Position numbers and translations under genes: made by a program
In this document: positions 43,845 to 51,497 of the stretch, piece after piece
How the letters are laid out: each line of letters begins with the position of its first letter
How positions within the stretch are numbered: position 1 is the stretch's first letter
Source: Serratia rhizosphaerae
GTDB taxonomy: Bacteria > Pseudomonadota > Gammaproteobacteria > Enterobacterales > Enterobacteriaceae
Length of the DNA stretch: 64,000 bases
Reading direction: 5' to 3'
Assembly: GCF_009817885.1 (NCBI RefSeq)
Contig: NZ_CP041764.1
Span: 1,116,001 to 1,180,000 of the forward strand
The notes under the pieces: model-generated
What the model was told of the DNA's origin: nothing
The model's database searches: none
What the model saw: only the letters and a program-made list of their open reading frames with translations

Positions 43845-45236
43845 ATGAAGGCTAAAGCGATATTACTCGCCTCAGTCTTGCTTGTTGGTTGCCAGTCGTC
43901 CAAGCAGGACGCGCCGGCTCCAGAACAGCATGCACAGAGTTTGTCTTCGGCAGGTCAAGAAAGTGAAGCAGGAAAGTACACAGCAAATAGTCGAGCGAGC
44001 TCGGCGCAGTGGCTGAATAAAAACGGCAACAGCGCCCAGCAGCAAGATCTGTGGAACTTCATTAGCGACGAGCTGAAGATGGAGGTTCCGGAAAACTCCC
44101 GGATCCGTGAACAAAAAAGAAAGTATTTAAAAAGTAAGAGCTATCTCCACGATGTAACATTACGGGCTGAGCCGTACATGTACTGGATAGTCGAGCAGAT
44201 TAAAAAACGCAATATGCCGATGGAACTGGTACTGCTACCCATAGTGGAGAGCGCTTTTGACCCACACGCGACCTCGAGCGCCAACGCCGCAGGGCTTTGG
44301 CAGATCGTGCCGCAAACGGGTCGTAACTATGGTTTAAAGAACAACAAATGGTATGACGGACGTCGTGACGTCGTCGCCTCAACCACGGCGGCGCTGAACA
44401 TGATGGAATACCTGAACCGCATGTTTAAGGGCGACTGGCTGCTGACCGTTGCCGCCTATAACAGCGGCGAAGGTCGCGTGATGCGCGCCGTCAAGGCGAA
44501 CCGCCGCCAGGGCAAACCGACCAACTTCTGGGCATTGTCGCTTCCGCGTGAAACGTCAATCTATGTCCCGAAAATGCTGGCGCTGAGCGAGATTATCAAG
44601 CACAGCAAAAAGTATGGCGTGCGTTTGCCGAAAACGGATGAAAGCCGGGCGCTGGCGCGTATCGACGTCGGCCAGCAGATGCGTCTGACCCAGGCGGCCG
44701 AGCTGTCCGGGCTGTCGCTGACCAAGATTAAGGCGTTTAATCCGGGTTACAAAAAAGGTGTGACCGCGCCTAACGGGCCTCATTACATCATGGTTCCCCA
44801 AGGGCATGCCGATCAGCTGAAAGGGTCGCTGGCTAACCGCGAGGTTGCCGTGACACAGCCAACCACCCAGTTGGCGAAAAACAGCGGCCTGACCGGCGGC
44901 AGTACCTATAAAGTGCGCTCCGGCGACACCTTATCGGGCATTGCCCAGCGGCTGAACCTCAGCACCAGCGATCTGCAGAGCTGGAACAACCTGCGCAGCA
45001 AAAGCACGCTGAAGGTTGGACAAACGCTGCAGGTAGCCCGCAATGGCGGCAGTAACAGCAGCATCACCTACCGCGTACGCAAAGGTGACTCGCTGGCCAG
45101 CATTGCGCGTCGTCACGGCGTTGAAATTAACGACGTGATGCGCTGGAACAGCGCGCTCGAACGCAAGAACAGCAGCTTGCAGCCGGGCCTGACGCTGACG
45201 TTGTTTGTGGACAACAATGCCTCGCCGGATACCTGA
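43845..45236 (+). CDS. mltD: Membrane-bound lytic murein transglycosylase D
   Basis: The 463-residue lipoprotein cleaves peptidoglycan between MurNAc and GlcNAc with formation of the 1,6-anhydro ring. The lipobox LVGC puts the lipidated cysteine at residue 16. The SLT domain is in the middle, with IVESAFDPHATSSANAAGLW holding the catalytic Glu. VAAYNSGEGRVMRA is also conserved. Two LysM repeats, each starting with YKVRSGDTL or YRVRKGDSL, fill the last 110 or so residues, and a weaker LysM-like segment precedes them. The start was moved 18 codons in from the longest frame, because MKAKAILLASVLLVGC gives the lipoprotein signal. Confidence 0.96.
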   Translation: MKAKAILLASVLLVGCQSSKQDAPAPEQHAQSLSSAGQESEAGKYTANSRASSAQWLNKNGNSAQQQDLWNFISDELKMEVPENSRIREQKRKYLKSKSYLHDVTLRAEPYMYWIVEQIKKRNMPMELVLLPIVESAFDPHATSSANAAGLWQIVPQTGRNYGLKNNKWYDGRRDVVASTTAALNMMEYLNRMFKGDWLLTVAAYNSGEGRVMRAVKANRRQGKPTNFWALSLPRETSIYVPKMLALSEIIKHSKKYGVRLPKTDESRALARIDVGQQMRLTQAAELSGLSLTKIKAFNPGYKKGVTAPNGPHYIMVPQGHADQLKGSLANREVAVTQPTTQLAKNSGLTGGSTYKVRSGDTLSGIAQRLNLSTSDLQSWNNLRSKSTLKVGQTLQVARNGGSNSSITYRVRKGDSLASIARRHGVEINDVMRWNSALERKNSSLQPGLTLTLFVDNNASPDT

Positions 45237-45250
45237 CCGCGCGTAAACGT

Positions 45251-45278
45251 AAAAAAGCACCTTTCGAGGTGCTTTTTT
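45251..45278 (+). terminator. Bidirectional terminator between mltD and yafD
   Basis: AAAAAAGCACCT-TTCG-AGGTGCTTTTTT is a perfect stem with a UUCG tetraloop and A/T runs on both sides. It serves mltD on the plus strand and yafD on the minus strand. Confidence 0.95.
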
Positions 45279-45294
45279 ATTGCCTGCAACCAGG

Positions 45295-46074
45295 CTAACG
45301 CGCCGGCTGAAACTCCACCAGCAGCGGATTATGATCCGAAGCGCGCGTCACCAACACCGACGCCTCCGCCACGCCCAAATCACGGTAGAACACAAAATCC
45401 AGCGGACGGCCAAAGGCTTTGCGCCGATGATCGTCAGTAAAGTTCACCTCGCGCAGCGCCATATCGCTGGCAAACTGATACAGCGCATTGATGCGCCTGC
45501 GGCTCCAGGCGTTAAAATCCCCCGCCATAATCACCGGCCCCTGATGGCTGGCAATCTGTTCGCCAATCGGCCCCAGCTGTTTACTGTAAACGTCCACGCC
45601 CAGGCTGAAGTTCACCGCATGGATGTTCACCACCATCAGCAATTCATTGTTAAATAACGGATAGACGGTAATCAGCGCCGATTTCGCCAGACGCAGCAGC
45701 GGCTCTTTTTCACGCAGCGGGCAACAATACACCGGGTGCGCCGCCGCCAGCGTCATCACGCCGGAGGGATGTTGCGGCAGGGAAAAGGCCGGCACCTGAT
45801 CGGCCGCCAGATAGTTCGACGTGGCGAACTGCACCAGCTCCGGCGTGGTTTGCGCCTCCTGTAACAGTACCAGCTGCGCGTCTTTGCCAAAGCTTTTCAG
45901 CACCGACAGCCAGTCGGCGCGCTGCTGCTTGAAGATATTCCAGACCATCACCCGCAGCGCGCCGCCGGTAGGCAACGCGGCGCCCGGCGGCAACGGGGCA
46001 TTGTGGGCGCCAGGGAAAATGCGTTCTACTGGCTGGCCTGCGACATACCGCATGGCGTAAGTTCGTTTCGGCAC
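45295..46074 (-). CDS. yafD: YafD, endonuclease/exonuclease/phosphatase-family protein
   Basis: This 259-residue EEP-fold protein matches E. coli YafD over most of its length. The fold's catalytic points are visible: VMVWNIFKQQRADW near residue 43 (Asn), LLQEAQTTPELVQ (metal Glu), VIMAGDFNAWSRRR (Asp and Asn) and VLVTRASDHNPLLVEF (Asp-His near the end). The physiological substrate is not known; it may act on nucleic acid or phospholipid head groups. The ATG used is the first of two; MRYVAGQP seven codons later is possible. Confidence 0.92.
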   Translation of the reverse strand: MPKRTYAMRYVAGQPVERIFPGAHNAPLPPGAALPTGGALRVMVWNIFKQQRADWLSVLKSFGKDAQLVLLQEAQTTPELVQFATSNYLAADQVPAFSLPQHPSGVMTLAAAHPVYCCPLREKEPLLRLAKSALITVYPLFNNELLMVVNIHAVNFSLGVDVYSKQLGPIGEQIASHQGPVIMAGDFNAWSRRRINALYQFASDMALREVNFTDDHRRKAFGRPLDFVFYRDLGVAEASVLVTRASDHNPLLVEFQPAR

Positions 46075-46374
46075 GCTATTCGCCTATTTCCCGTTGGATG
46101 AAAGGGCGGTAATTATTCCCGCCAACAATGAATTGATTATACGCCGCTCCTGGCCGCTTGTTAGGCTTTCCGCTGCATAACCTTAAATGTTATAGGGGCG
46201 ACGCTGCGGGTTTTCAATCATAAAGGCGTCCCCCGTCTGTAAAGATAGTCGCTTATTTACTGCCGCATTCAGTTCCCGCCACGCCGGTTCAGATTGATGA
46301 CGCCCGTTATCCCCTTTATGCTTAACTGATAAAAATGCTCAAAGTTTTAAGTCAGCCTTGCTAGCGGAGCAACA
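46075..46374 (+). other. Intergenic region yafD-yafC
   Basis: About 300 bases separate these divergent genes. The GGAG ribosome site of yafC is at its right end. I see no gene, no strong -35/-10 pair, and no clear LysR T-N11-A site that stands out from background. Confidence 0.5.
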
Positions 46375-47271
46375 ATGAAAGCGAATTCGGATGAACTGAT
46401 CACCTTTGTCACGGTGGTGGAAAACGGCAGTTTCAGCCGCGCGGCGGAGCGCCTGGGCCAGGCCAACTCCGTGGTGAGCCGCACGGTAAAAAAACTGGAA
46501 AACAAGCTGGGGGTGACCCTGCTCAACCGCACCACCCGGCAAATCAGTCTGACGCAGGAAGGAGAAAGCTATTTCCGCCAGGTGCAGAAGGTGCTGACAG
46601 AGATGGCGGCGGCGGAAAATACGCTGATGGAGAGCCGCCAGCGGCCGCAGGGACTGCTGCGCGTCGATGCCGCCACGCCGGTGGTGCTGCATGTCCTGAC
46701 GCCGCTGGTGGCCGAGTTCCGCACGCTGTATCCCGACATGTCGCTGTCGCTGGTCTCGTCGGAAACCTTTATCAATCTGATCGAACGCAAGGTGGATATC
46801 GCCATTCGCGTGGGGGAACTCACCGACTCCAGCCTGAAGGCGCGCAAACTGATGAACAGCTACCGTCAGGTGCTGGCCTCGCCGGCCTATCTGGAAAAAT
46901 ACGGCACGCCGACCACCGTGGAGGAGCTGCATCAGCACTGCTGCATCGGCTTTAACGATCTGGTGGCGCTCAATCGCTGGCCGCTCTCCTGCGCCGACGG
47001 CCGTCAACTGGAGATCGAACCGGGGCTGACCAGCAACAGCGGTGAAACCCATCGCCATCTGTGCCTGTATGGCAACGGCATCGCCTGCCTGTCCGACTTT
47101 ATGATTGGTGAAGACGTGAAGCGCGGCGATCTGGTGCCGATCCTGACCGAACAGACGCTGCCGCTCGCCATGCCGATAAATGCGGTGTACTACAGCGACA
47201 GCGCGGTCAGTAACCGGCTGCGCAGCTTTATCGATTTTATCAGCGCACGTCTCGGCCCGGTTCAGCCATAA
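46375..47271 (+). CDS. yafC: YafC, LysR-type transcriptional regulator
   Basis: The 298 residues include an N-terminal winged helix-turn-helix (GSFSRAAERLGQANSVVSRTVKKLE at about 19-43, given here as its range 19-43) and a C-terminal periplasmic-binding-protein-like effector domain. The sequence resembles E. coli YafC, and its place next to yafD and mltD agrees. Its target genes are not established. It is convergent with the aryl polyene operon, so it does not share a promoter region with it. Control of that operon is possible but not supported by the layout. Confidence 0.9.
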   Translation: MKANSDELITFVTVVENGSFSRAAERLGQANSVVSRTVKKLENKLGVTLLNRTTRQISLTQEGESYFRQVQKVLTEMAAAENTLMESRQRPQGLLRVDAATPVVLHVLTPLVAEFRTLYPDMSLSLVSSETFINLIERKVDIAIRVGELTDSSLKARKLMNSYRQVLASPAYLEKYGTPTTVEELHQHCCIGFNDLVALNRWPLSCADGRQLEIEPGLTSNSGETHRHLCLYGNGIACLSDFMIGEDVKRGDLVPILTEQTLPLAMPINAVYYSDSAVSNRLRSFIDFISARLGPVQP

Positions 47272-47273
47272 AA

Positions 47274-47293
47274 CAGGCGCCTTACGGCGCCTG
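47274..47293 (-). terminator. Terminator of the aryl polyene operon (shared with yafC)
   Basis: CAGGCGCC (47274-47281) and GGCGCCTG (47286-47293) flank TTAC. On the minus strand the stem is followed by TTTTATGG. It lies between the convergent yafC and apeR stops. Confidence 0.82.
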
Positions 47294-47327
47294 CGTCATG
47301 ATGAGCGGCGGTTCCGCTCGGATATGG

Positions 47328-48557
47328 CTACGGCCAGCGGCGCAGAACCAGCGAGGTGTTAATGCCGCCGAAGGCGAAATTGTTCGACTGAACAAATTCG
47401 GTCTCAATGGCGCGGTAATCCCCCATGATGTAGTCCAGATCGCCGCAGGCGCTGTCCGGCTCGCTCAGGTTAATCGTCGGTGCAAACCGACCGTCGCGCA
47501 TCATCTCCAGCGCCAGCCAGGCTTCCAGCGCACCGCAGGCGCCCAGCGTATGGCCGAAATAACTTTTCATCGACGAAATTGGCGTACGGTTGCCGTAGAT
47601 CGCCGCGGTCGCCAGACTCTCGGCAATATCGCCCCGCTCGGTAGCCGTGCCGTGCGCGCTGATATAACCGATATCCGCGGCCGTCAGACCGGCGGCATCC
47701 AGCGCCTGCTGAATGCAGATCTGCATGGTTTCACGCTGCGGCTGAGTAATATGTGCGGCGTCGCAGTTGGTGGCAAAGCCGACAATCTCGCCGTAAATCG
47801 TCGCGCCGCGCGCCTGCGCATGTTCCAGCGATTCGAGGATCAGCGTCGCCGCGCCTTCGCCGATCACCAGCCCGTCGCGCTGACGGTCAAACGGTCGCGG
47901 CGTCAAATCCGGCCGCTGATTCTGCTGGCTGGTGGCGAACAGGGTATCGAACACCGCCGCCTCTGACGGGCACAGCTCCTCCGCGCCCCCCGCCACCATC
48001 ACCGTTTGGTAACCGTGGCGGATGCTCTCATAGGCATAGCCAATCGCCTGACTGCCGGAGGTGCAGGCGCTGGAGGTCGGGATCACCCGGCCGCGCAGGC
48101 CGAAAAACAGGCCGGTGTTGACCGCGGCGGTGTGCGGCATCATCCGCACATAGGTGGTGCCGGTAATATTGTGGGTGTGCTTTTCGGTCAGCATGGTGGC
48201 GAACTCGCTCACCGAGTCGGTGCTGCCGCTCGACGAACCGTAGGCGATGCCGGTCGCGCCGCTGGTCAGCACCGCGTCCTCCAGCAGGCCCGCCTGTCCG
48301 AGCGCCAGCTCGGTGGCGCGGGTCGCCAGCAGCGACACCCGCCCCATGGAGCGAATGCGTTTACGCGTGTAGTGCTCCGGCAAGGTAAAGTCCTCTACCG
48401 GCGCGCCCAACCGCGCATTCAGCCCCCGATACGCTTCCCACTGAGCCATATAGCGCACCGCGCTTTTCCCCTGCCGCAGACGCGCGTCAATCTGCTGCCA
48501 GTCGTTGCCGAAGGCGGTGATGCCCGCCATGCCGGTGATCACCACCCGCTGCGTCAT
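47328..48557 (-). CDS. apeR: ApeR, 3-oxoacyl-ACP synthase (FabF-like) of aryl polyene synthesis
   Basis: This 409-residue ketosynthase has an intact Cys-His-His triad: Cys165 in SSACTSGSQ, His302 in AHGTATERGD and His336 in KSYFGHTLGAC. It elongates polyene chains on a carrier protein with malonyl units in the APE type II system. It is the last gene of the 16-gene operon and starts 4 bases inside the apeQ end. The assignment to ApeR, and not ApeO, rests on gene order known from characterised APE clusters (after ApeP and ApeQ). Confidence 0.9.
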   Translation of the reverse strand: MTQRVVITGMAGITAFGNDWQQIDARLRQGKSAVRYMAQWEAYRGLNARLGAPVEDFTLPEHYTRKRIRSMGRVSLLATRATELALGQAGLLEDAVLTSGATGIAYGSSSGSTDSVSEFATMLTEKHTHNITGTTYVRMMPHTAAVNTGLFFGLRGRVIPTSSACTSGSQAIGYAYESIRHGYQTVMVAGGAEELCPSEAAVFDTLFATSQQNQRPDLTPRPFDRQRDGLVIGEGAATLILESLEHAQARGATIYGEIVGFATNCDAAHITQPQRETMQICIQQALDAAGLTAADIGYISAHGTATERGDIAESLATAAIYGNRTPISSMKSYFGHTLGACGALEAWLALEMMRDGRFAPTINLSEPDSACGDLDYIMGDYRAIETEFVQSNNFAFGGINTSLVLRRWP

Positions 48558-49285
48558 ACCATGCCTCCGTTAATGGAAATCACCTGCCGCGTCACATAGC
48601 CGGCAATATCTGACATCAGGTAGCTGGCCAGCCCGGCAACCTCCTCCGCCGTGCCCATCCGTTTTAACGGAATGGCGCGCATCGCCTCATCCCGCGCCAG
48701 TGGCTCCATATCAATCATGCCGGTATCAATCAGTCCGGGAGCAATGCAGTTAACGGTGATTTTGCGCTTCGCCAGTTCAATCGCCAGCGCCTTGCAGGCG
48801 CCGATCACCCCCGCCTTGGCGGCGCTGTAGTTGACCTGCCCGCGGTTGCCCATCACGCCGGACACCGACGACAGTGCGATAATTCGCCCGCCTTTGCGCA
48901 GACCGATCATCGGCATCACGCACGGATGCAGCACGTTATAAAAACTGTCGAGATTGGTGTGGATCACGCCGTCCCAGTCCCCGTCGCTCAGCGCCGGAAA
49001 CGCGCCGTCACGGGTGATGCCGGCGTTATTCACCACGCCGTAGTAGGCGCCGTGGCGCTCGATATCCTGCTCCAGCCGCTCGCGGCACTGGACGCGGCCG
49101 CTGATGTCAAACTGAATCAGCCGCCCCTGACCGCCGGCCGCCGTGATGTGCTGCAGCGTCTGTTCTGCGCCGACCTTGTCGCGGTGATAGTGCACCACCA
49201 CATAAAAACCATCGGCCGCCAGACGGCAGGCGATCGCCTGCCCGATTCCTTTGCTGGCGCCGGTAACTAAAACGGAACGCGTCAT
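48554..49285 (-). CDS. apeQ: ApeQ, 3-oxoacyl-ACP reductase (FabG-like)
   Basis: This 243-residue short-chain dehydrogenase reduces the 3-oxo group after each condensation. The cofactor motif TGASKGIG is at residues 8-15, and NNAG at 86-89. The catalytic Ser140, Tyr153 and Lys157 are in place (SSVSG, VNYSAAK). The C-terminus INGGMV is typical of FabG. Four-base overlaps join it to apeP and apeR. Confidence 0.93.
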   Translation of the reverse strand: MTRSVLVTGASKGIGQAIACRLAADGFYVVVHYHRDKVGAEQTLQHITAAGGQGRLIQFDISGRVQCRERLEQDIERHGAYYGVVNNAGITRDGAFPALSDGDWDGVIHTNLDSFYNVLHPCVMPMIGLRKGGRIIALSSVSGVMGNRGQVNYSAAKAGVIGACKALAIELAKRKITVNCIAPGLIDTGMIDMEPLARDEAMRAIPLKRMGTAEEVAGLASYLMSDIAGYVTRQVISINGGMV

Positions 49286-49755
49286 GCGTTGCCCCCTGGA
49301 TTGGTGAGTTGAGTAATTTCCTGTTGGTCGGGCTGGTAGGTATTAAGTCTGCCGTGTGCAACCTGCCGCCCATTCAGCGTCAGCGCGCATTCGAAACAGG
49401 CCAGCTTCTCATCCTGAAACAGCAGCCGGGCGCTGACCACCAGCTCACTGCCGGCGGCAAACGCCGGCTGCTCGCAGTGAATGGCGCGGCCGCCCAACAG
49501 CATGCCCAGCGCCGGCGACCGGCCGGACTGGCGCCCGTGCCAGCCGCTCCAGACGCCGATGGTCTGCGCCATCAGTTCGACCGCATACCAGGCGGGCAGT
49601 GCGCCCTGTGCGTCGAGAAATGGCGCCAACACGCCGCGACTGCAGACGCTGACCGCGCAGCAGGCGCCCTCTTCATCCACGCTGACAACCCGCTCCAGCA
49701 GCACCATCGGCGCCGCATGCGGCAAATAGTATTCAGCAGCCTGATAACCACTCAT
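49282..49755 (-). CDS. apeP: ApeP, hotdog-fold 3-hydroxyacyl-ACP dehydratase subunit
   Basis: The 157-residue hotdog protein begins with the family segment YLPHAAPMVLLERVV. The catalytic-helix Glu of FabZ-type dehydratases is present as Glu60 in YAVELMAQTIG. The partner His, normally in GHFP fourteen residues earlier, is Phe46. The protein therefore seems to hold only half of the usual active site, which fits a working pair with ApeI. It removes water to create the polyene double bonds. It overlaps apeO and apeQ by 4 bases each. Confidence 0.88.
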   Translation of the reverse strand: MSGYQAAEYYLPHAAPMVLLERVVSVDEEGACCAVSVCSRGVLAPFLDAQGALPAWYAVELMAQTIGVWSGWHGRQSGRSPALGMLLGGRAIHCEQPAFAAGSELVVSARLLFQDEKLACFECALTLNGRQVAHGRLNTYQPDQQEITQLTNPGGNA

Positions 49756-50924
49756 GGCAGCGCTCCTAACAGCAGGCAGGCATTATTGCCGCCAAAAGCA
49801 AATGAATTCGATAAAATCGTCCGCCGCGTCAGCGCCTGCGGCGCGGTCAGCAAATCGATCGTCGCCAGTTCGTCATCGCGCGGCGCCTGGCTGAAATCCT
49901 GCGCCGGCAGCGGCAGATCTTCCGTCAGCAGCAGCCAGCTCAGCCCGGCCTCCACCGCGCCGGCGGCGCCCAGCGTATGGCCGGTCAGATGTTTGGTCGA
50001 ACTGCACGGCGTGGCGGAGCCAAAGATACGCTGCACCACCTGCGCTTCCATCGCGTCATTCAAGCGGGTCGCGGTGCCGTGCAGGTTGATGTAGCCAATA
50101 TCCTGCGGCTGCAGCCCGGCGCTCTGCAGCGCCATCGCCATCGCCCGTTCCGCCCCCAGCCCCTGCGGATGCGGCGCCGACATATGCCAGGCGTCGGACG
50201 ATTCGCCCACGCCCAGCAGCGCCACCGGCGCCGGCTCTGAGCTCAGGAGGATCAGCGCCGCGCCTTCGCCGATATTGATGCCGCTGCGCCCTTGGGCAAA
50301 CGGCGTACAGCGCGTTGCCGACAGCGACTCCAGGCTGCGGAAACCATTAATCGCCATCCGGCACAGGCTGTCGGCGCCGCCGACAATCGCCGCATCCACC
50401 AGCCCGGCGTCGATCAGCCGTTTACCGCTGATGATCGCCCGCGCGCTGGAAGAACAGGCGGTCGACAGCGTATACGCCGGCCCCTGTACGCCAAGCAGCG
50501 CGCCAAGAAACTGAGCCGGATCGCCCAGCTCTTGCTGGGCATAATCATAGCCCGGCGGCCAGACGCCGTGCTGCTGGTAATACTGCAGCCCCAGTTCTCC
50601 TTCGTGGATCCCCGAGGTGCTGGTACCGAGGATCACCGCCACGCGATCCGCGCCGTAGCGCGCTATCGCGTCCTCAACCTGCGGCGCAATCTGCGCCAGC
50701 GCCGCCAGCAGCAGGCGGTTATTGCGCGAATCATGACGGCGCAGCGCCGCCGGCACCGCCGGCAAGCTGTCTTCCACCGCGCCATACCATGACGGCTCAT
50801 CGCCCAGCAGCCACTGGGTTTGCGGCTGCATGCCCGGCGCATGACCCGAACGCAGACTATGCGCGGTTTGCGCCAGAGTCGTGCCCAGGGCGCTGACCAT
50901 GCCCAATGCGGAGAAATAAATCAT
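49752..50924 (-). CDS. apeO: ApeO, 3-oxoacyl-ACP synthase of aryl polyene synthesis
   Basis: The 390-residue ketosynthase has a complete triad: Cys157 in STACSSSARA, His282 in LHGTATRLND and His316 in KHLTGHTLGAAGA. In characterised APE systems ApeO pairs with the Cys-less ApeC to form a ketosynthase/chain-length-factor complex. It starts 3 bases after the apeN stop and overlaps apeP by 4. Confidence 0.9.
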   Translation of the reverse strand: MIYFSALGMVSALGTTLAQTAHSLRSGHAPGMQPQTQWLLGDEPSWYGAVEDSLPAVPAALRRHDSRNNRLLLAALAQIAPQVEDAIARYGADRVAVILGTSTSGIHEGELGLQYYQQHGVWPPGYDYAQQELGDPAQFLGALLGVQGPAYTLSTACSSSARAIISGKRLIDAGLVDAAIVGGADSLCRMAINGFRSLESLSATRCTPFAQGRSGINIGEGAALILLSSEPAPVALLGVGESSDAWHMSAPHPQGLGAERAMAMALQSAGLQPQDIGYINLHGTATRLNDAMEAQVVQRIFGSATPCSSTKHLTGHTLGAAGAVEAGLSWLLLTEDLPLPAQDFSQAPRDDELATIDLLTAPQALTRRTILSNSFAFGGNNACLLLGALP

Positions 50925-50927
50925 CGC

Positions 50928-51497
50928 TTATTCATCCAGATTCTCAATGGCGATCCGGTAGTGGAACGCCGACTGACTGATGGATACCGGCTGGCGGCGC
51001 GCACTCGTCTGGTAGCGGATCTCACTGATCAGCGCCCCGCGATCGTCATACAGACGACGGCGATCGCCGCGATCCTCCAGCCGCCAGCCCGTCGGCAGTT
51101 GAGCCTGCCACTGCGCCTGCGGCCAGTAGCTCAGCATAATATCCGCCAGCACCTGGGCGGCCGGCGGCAGCTCACCCAGCTTGATAAACTGCTGACTGCG
51201 GATACCCTGTTCATCATAAACCAGATTAAACAGACGAATACCCAGCGGCGACATGCCCACCAGCGTCAGACGCTGACCGTCGGCGTTCAACAGCACCATC
51301 ATCGTGTGCCGTTGCCCTTTTACCTGCGCGTTCAGCAACTGCTGCTGGCTGAACGGCTGCGCCAACGTCGGCGGCGGCAGGGCAACCCGTGTACCGGGCT
51401 TCAGCCAGGCGCTGGGCGCATCGGGCGCGGAAGATGAACCGGCACAGCCGGTCAGCAGCGCGCCAAGCAGCACGAGCGGGAGCAATAGACCGCGCAT
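50928..51497 (-). CDS. apeN: ApeN, DUF3261 lipoprotein
   Basis: The 189 residues begin with a lipoprotein signal (LLGALLTGC, lipidated Cys18). The rest is a DUF3261-type domain with LKPGTRVALPPPTL and MMVLLNADGQRLTLVG. It is a constant member of APE clusters, next to the MMPL and LolA-like genes, so it probably helps insert the product into the outer membrane. No catalytic motif is visible. The start shares one base with the apeM stop. Confidence 0.88.
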   Translation of the reverse strand: MRGLLLPLVLLGALLTGCAGSSSAPDAPSAWLKPGTRVALPPPTLAQPFSQQQLLNAQVKGQRHTMMVLLNADGQRLTLVGMSPLGIRLFNLVYDEQGIRSQQFIKLGELPPAAQVLADIMLSYWPQAQWQAQLPTGWRLEDRGDRRRLYDDRGALISEIRYQTSARRQPVSISQSAFHYRIAIENLDE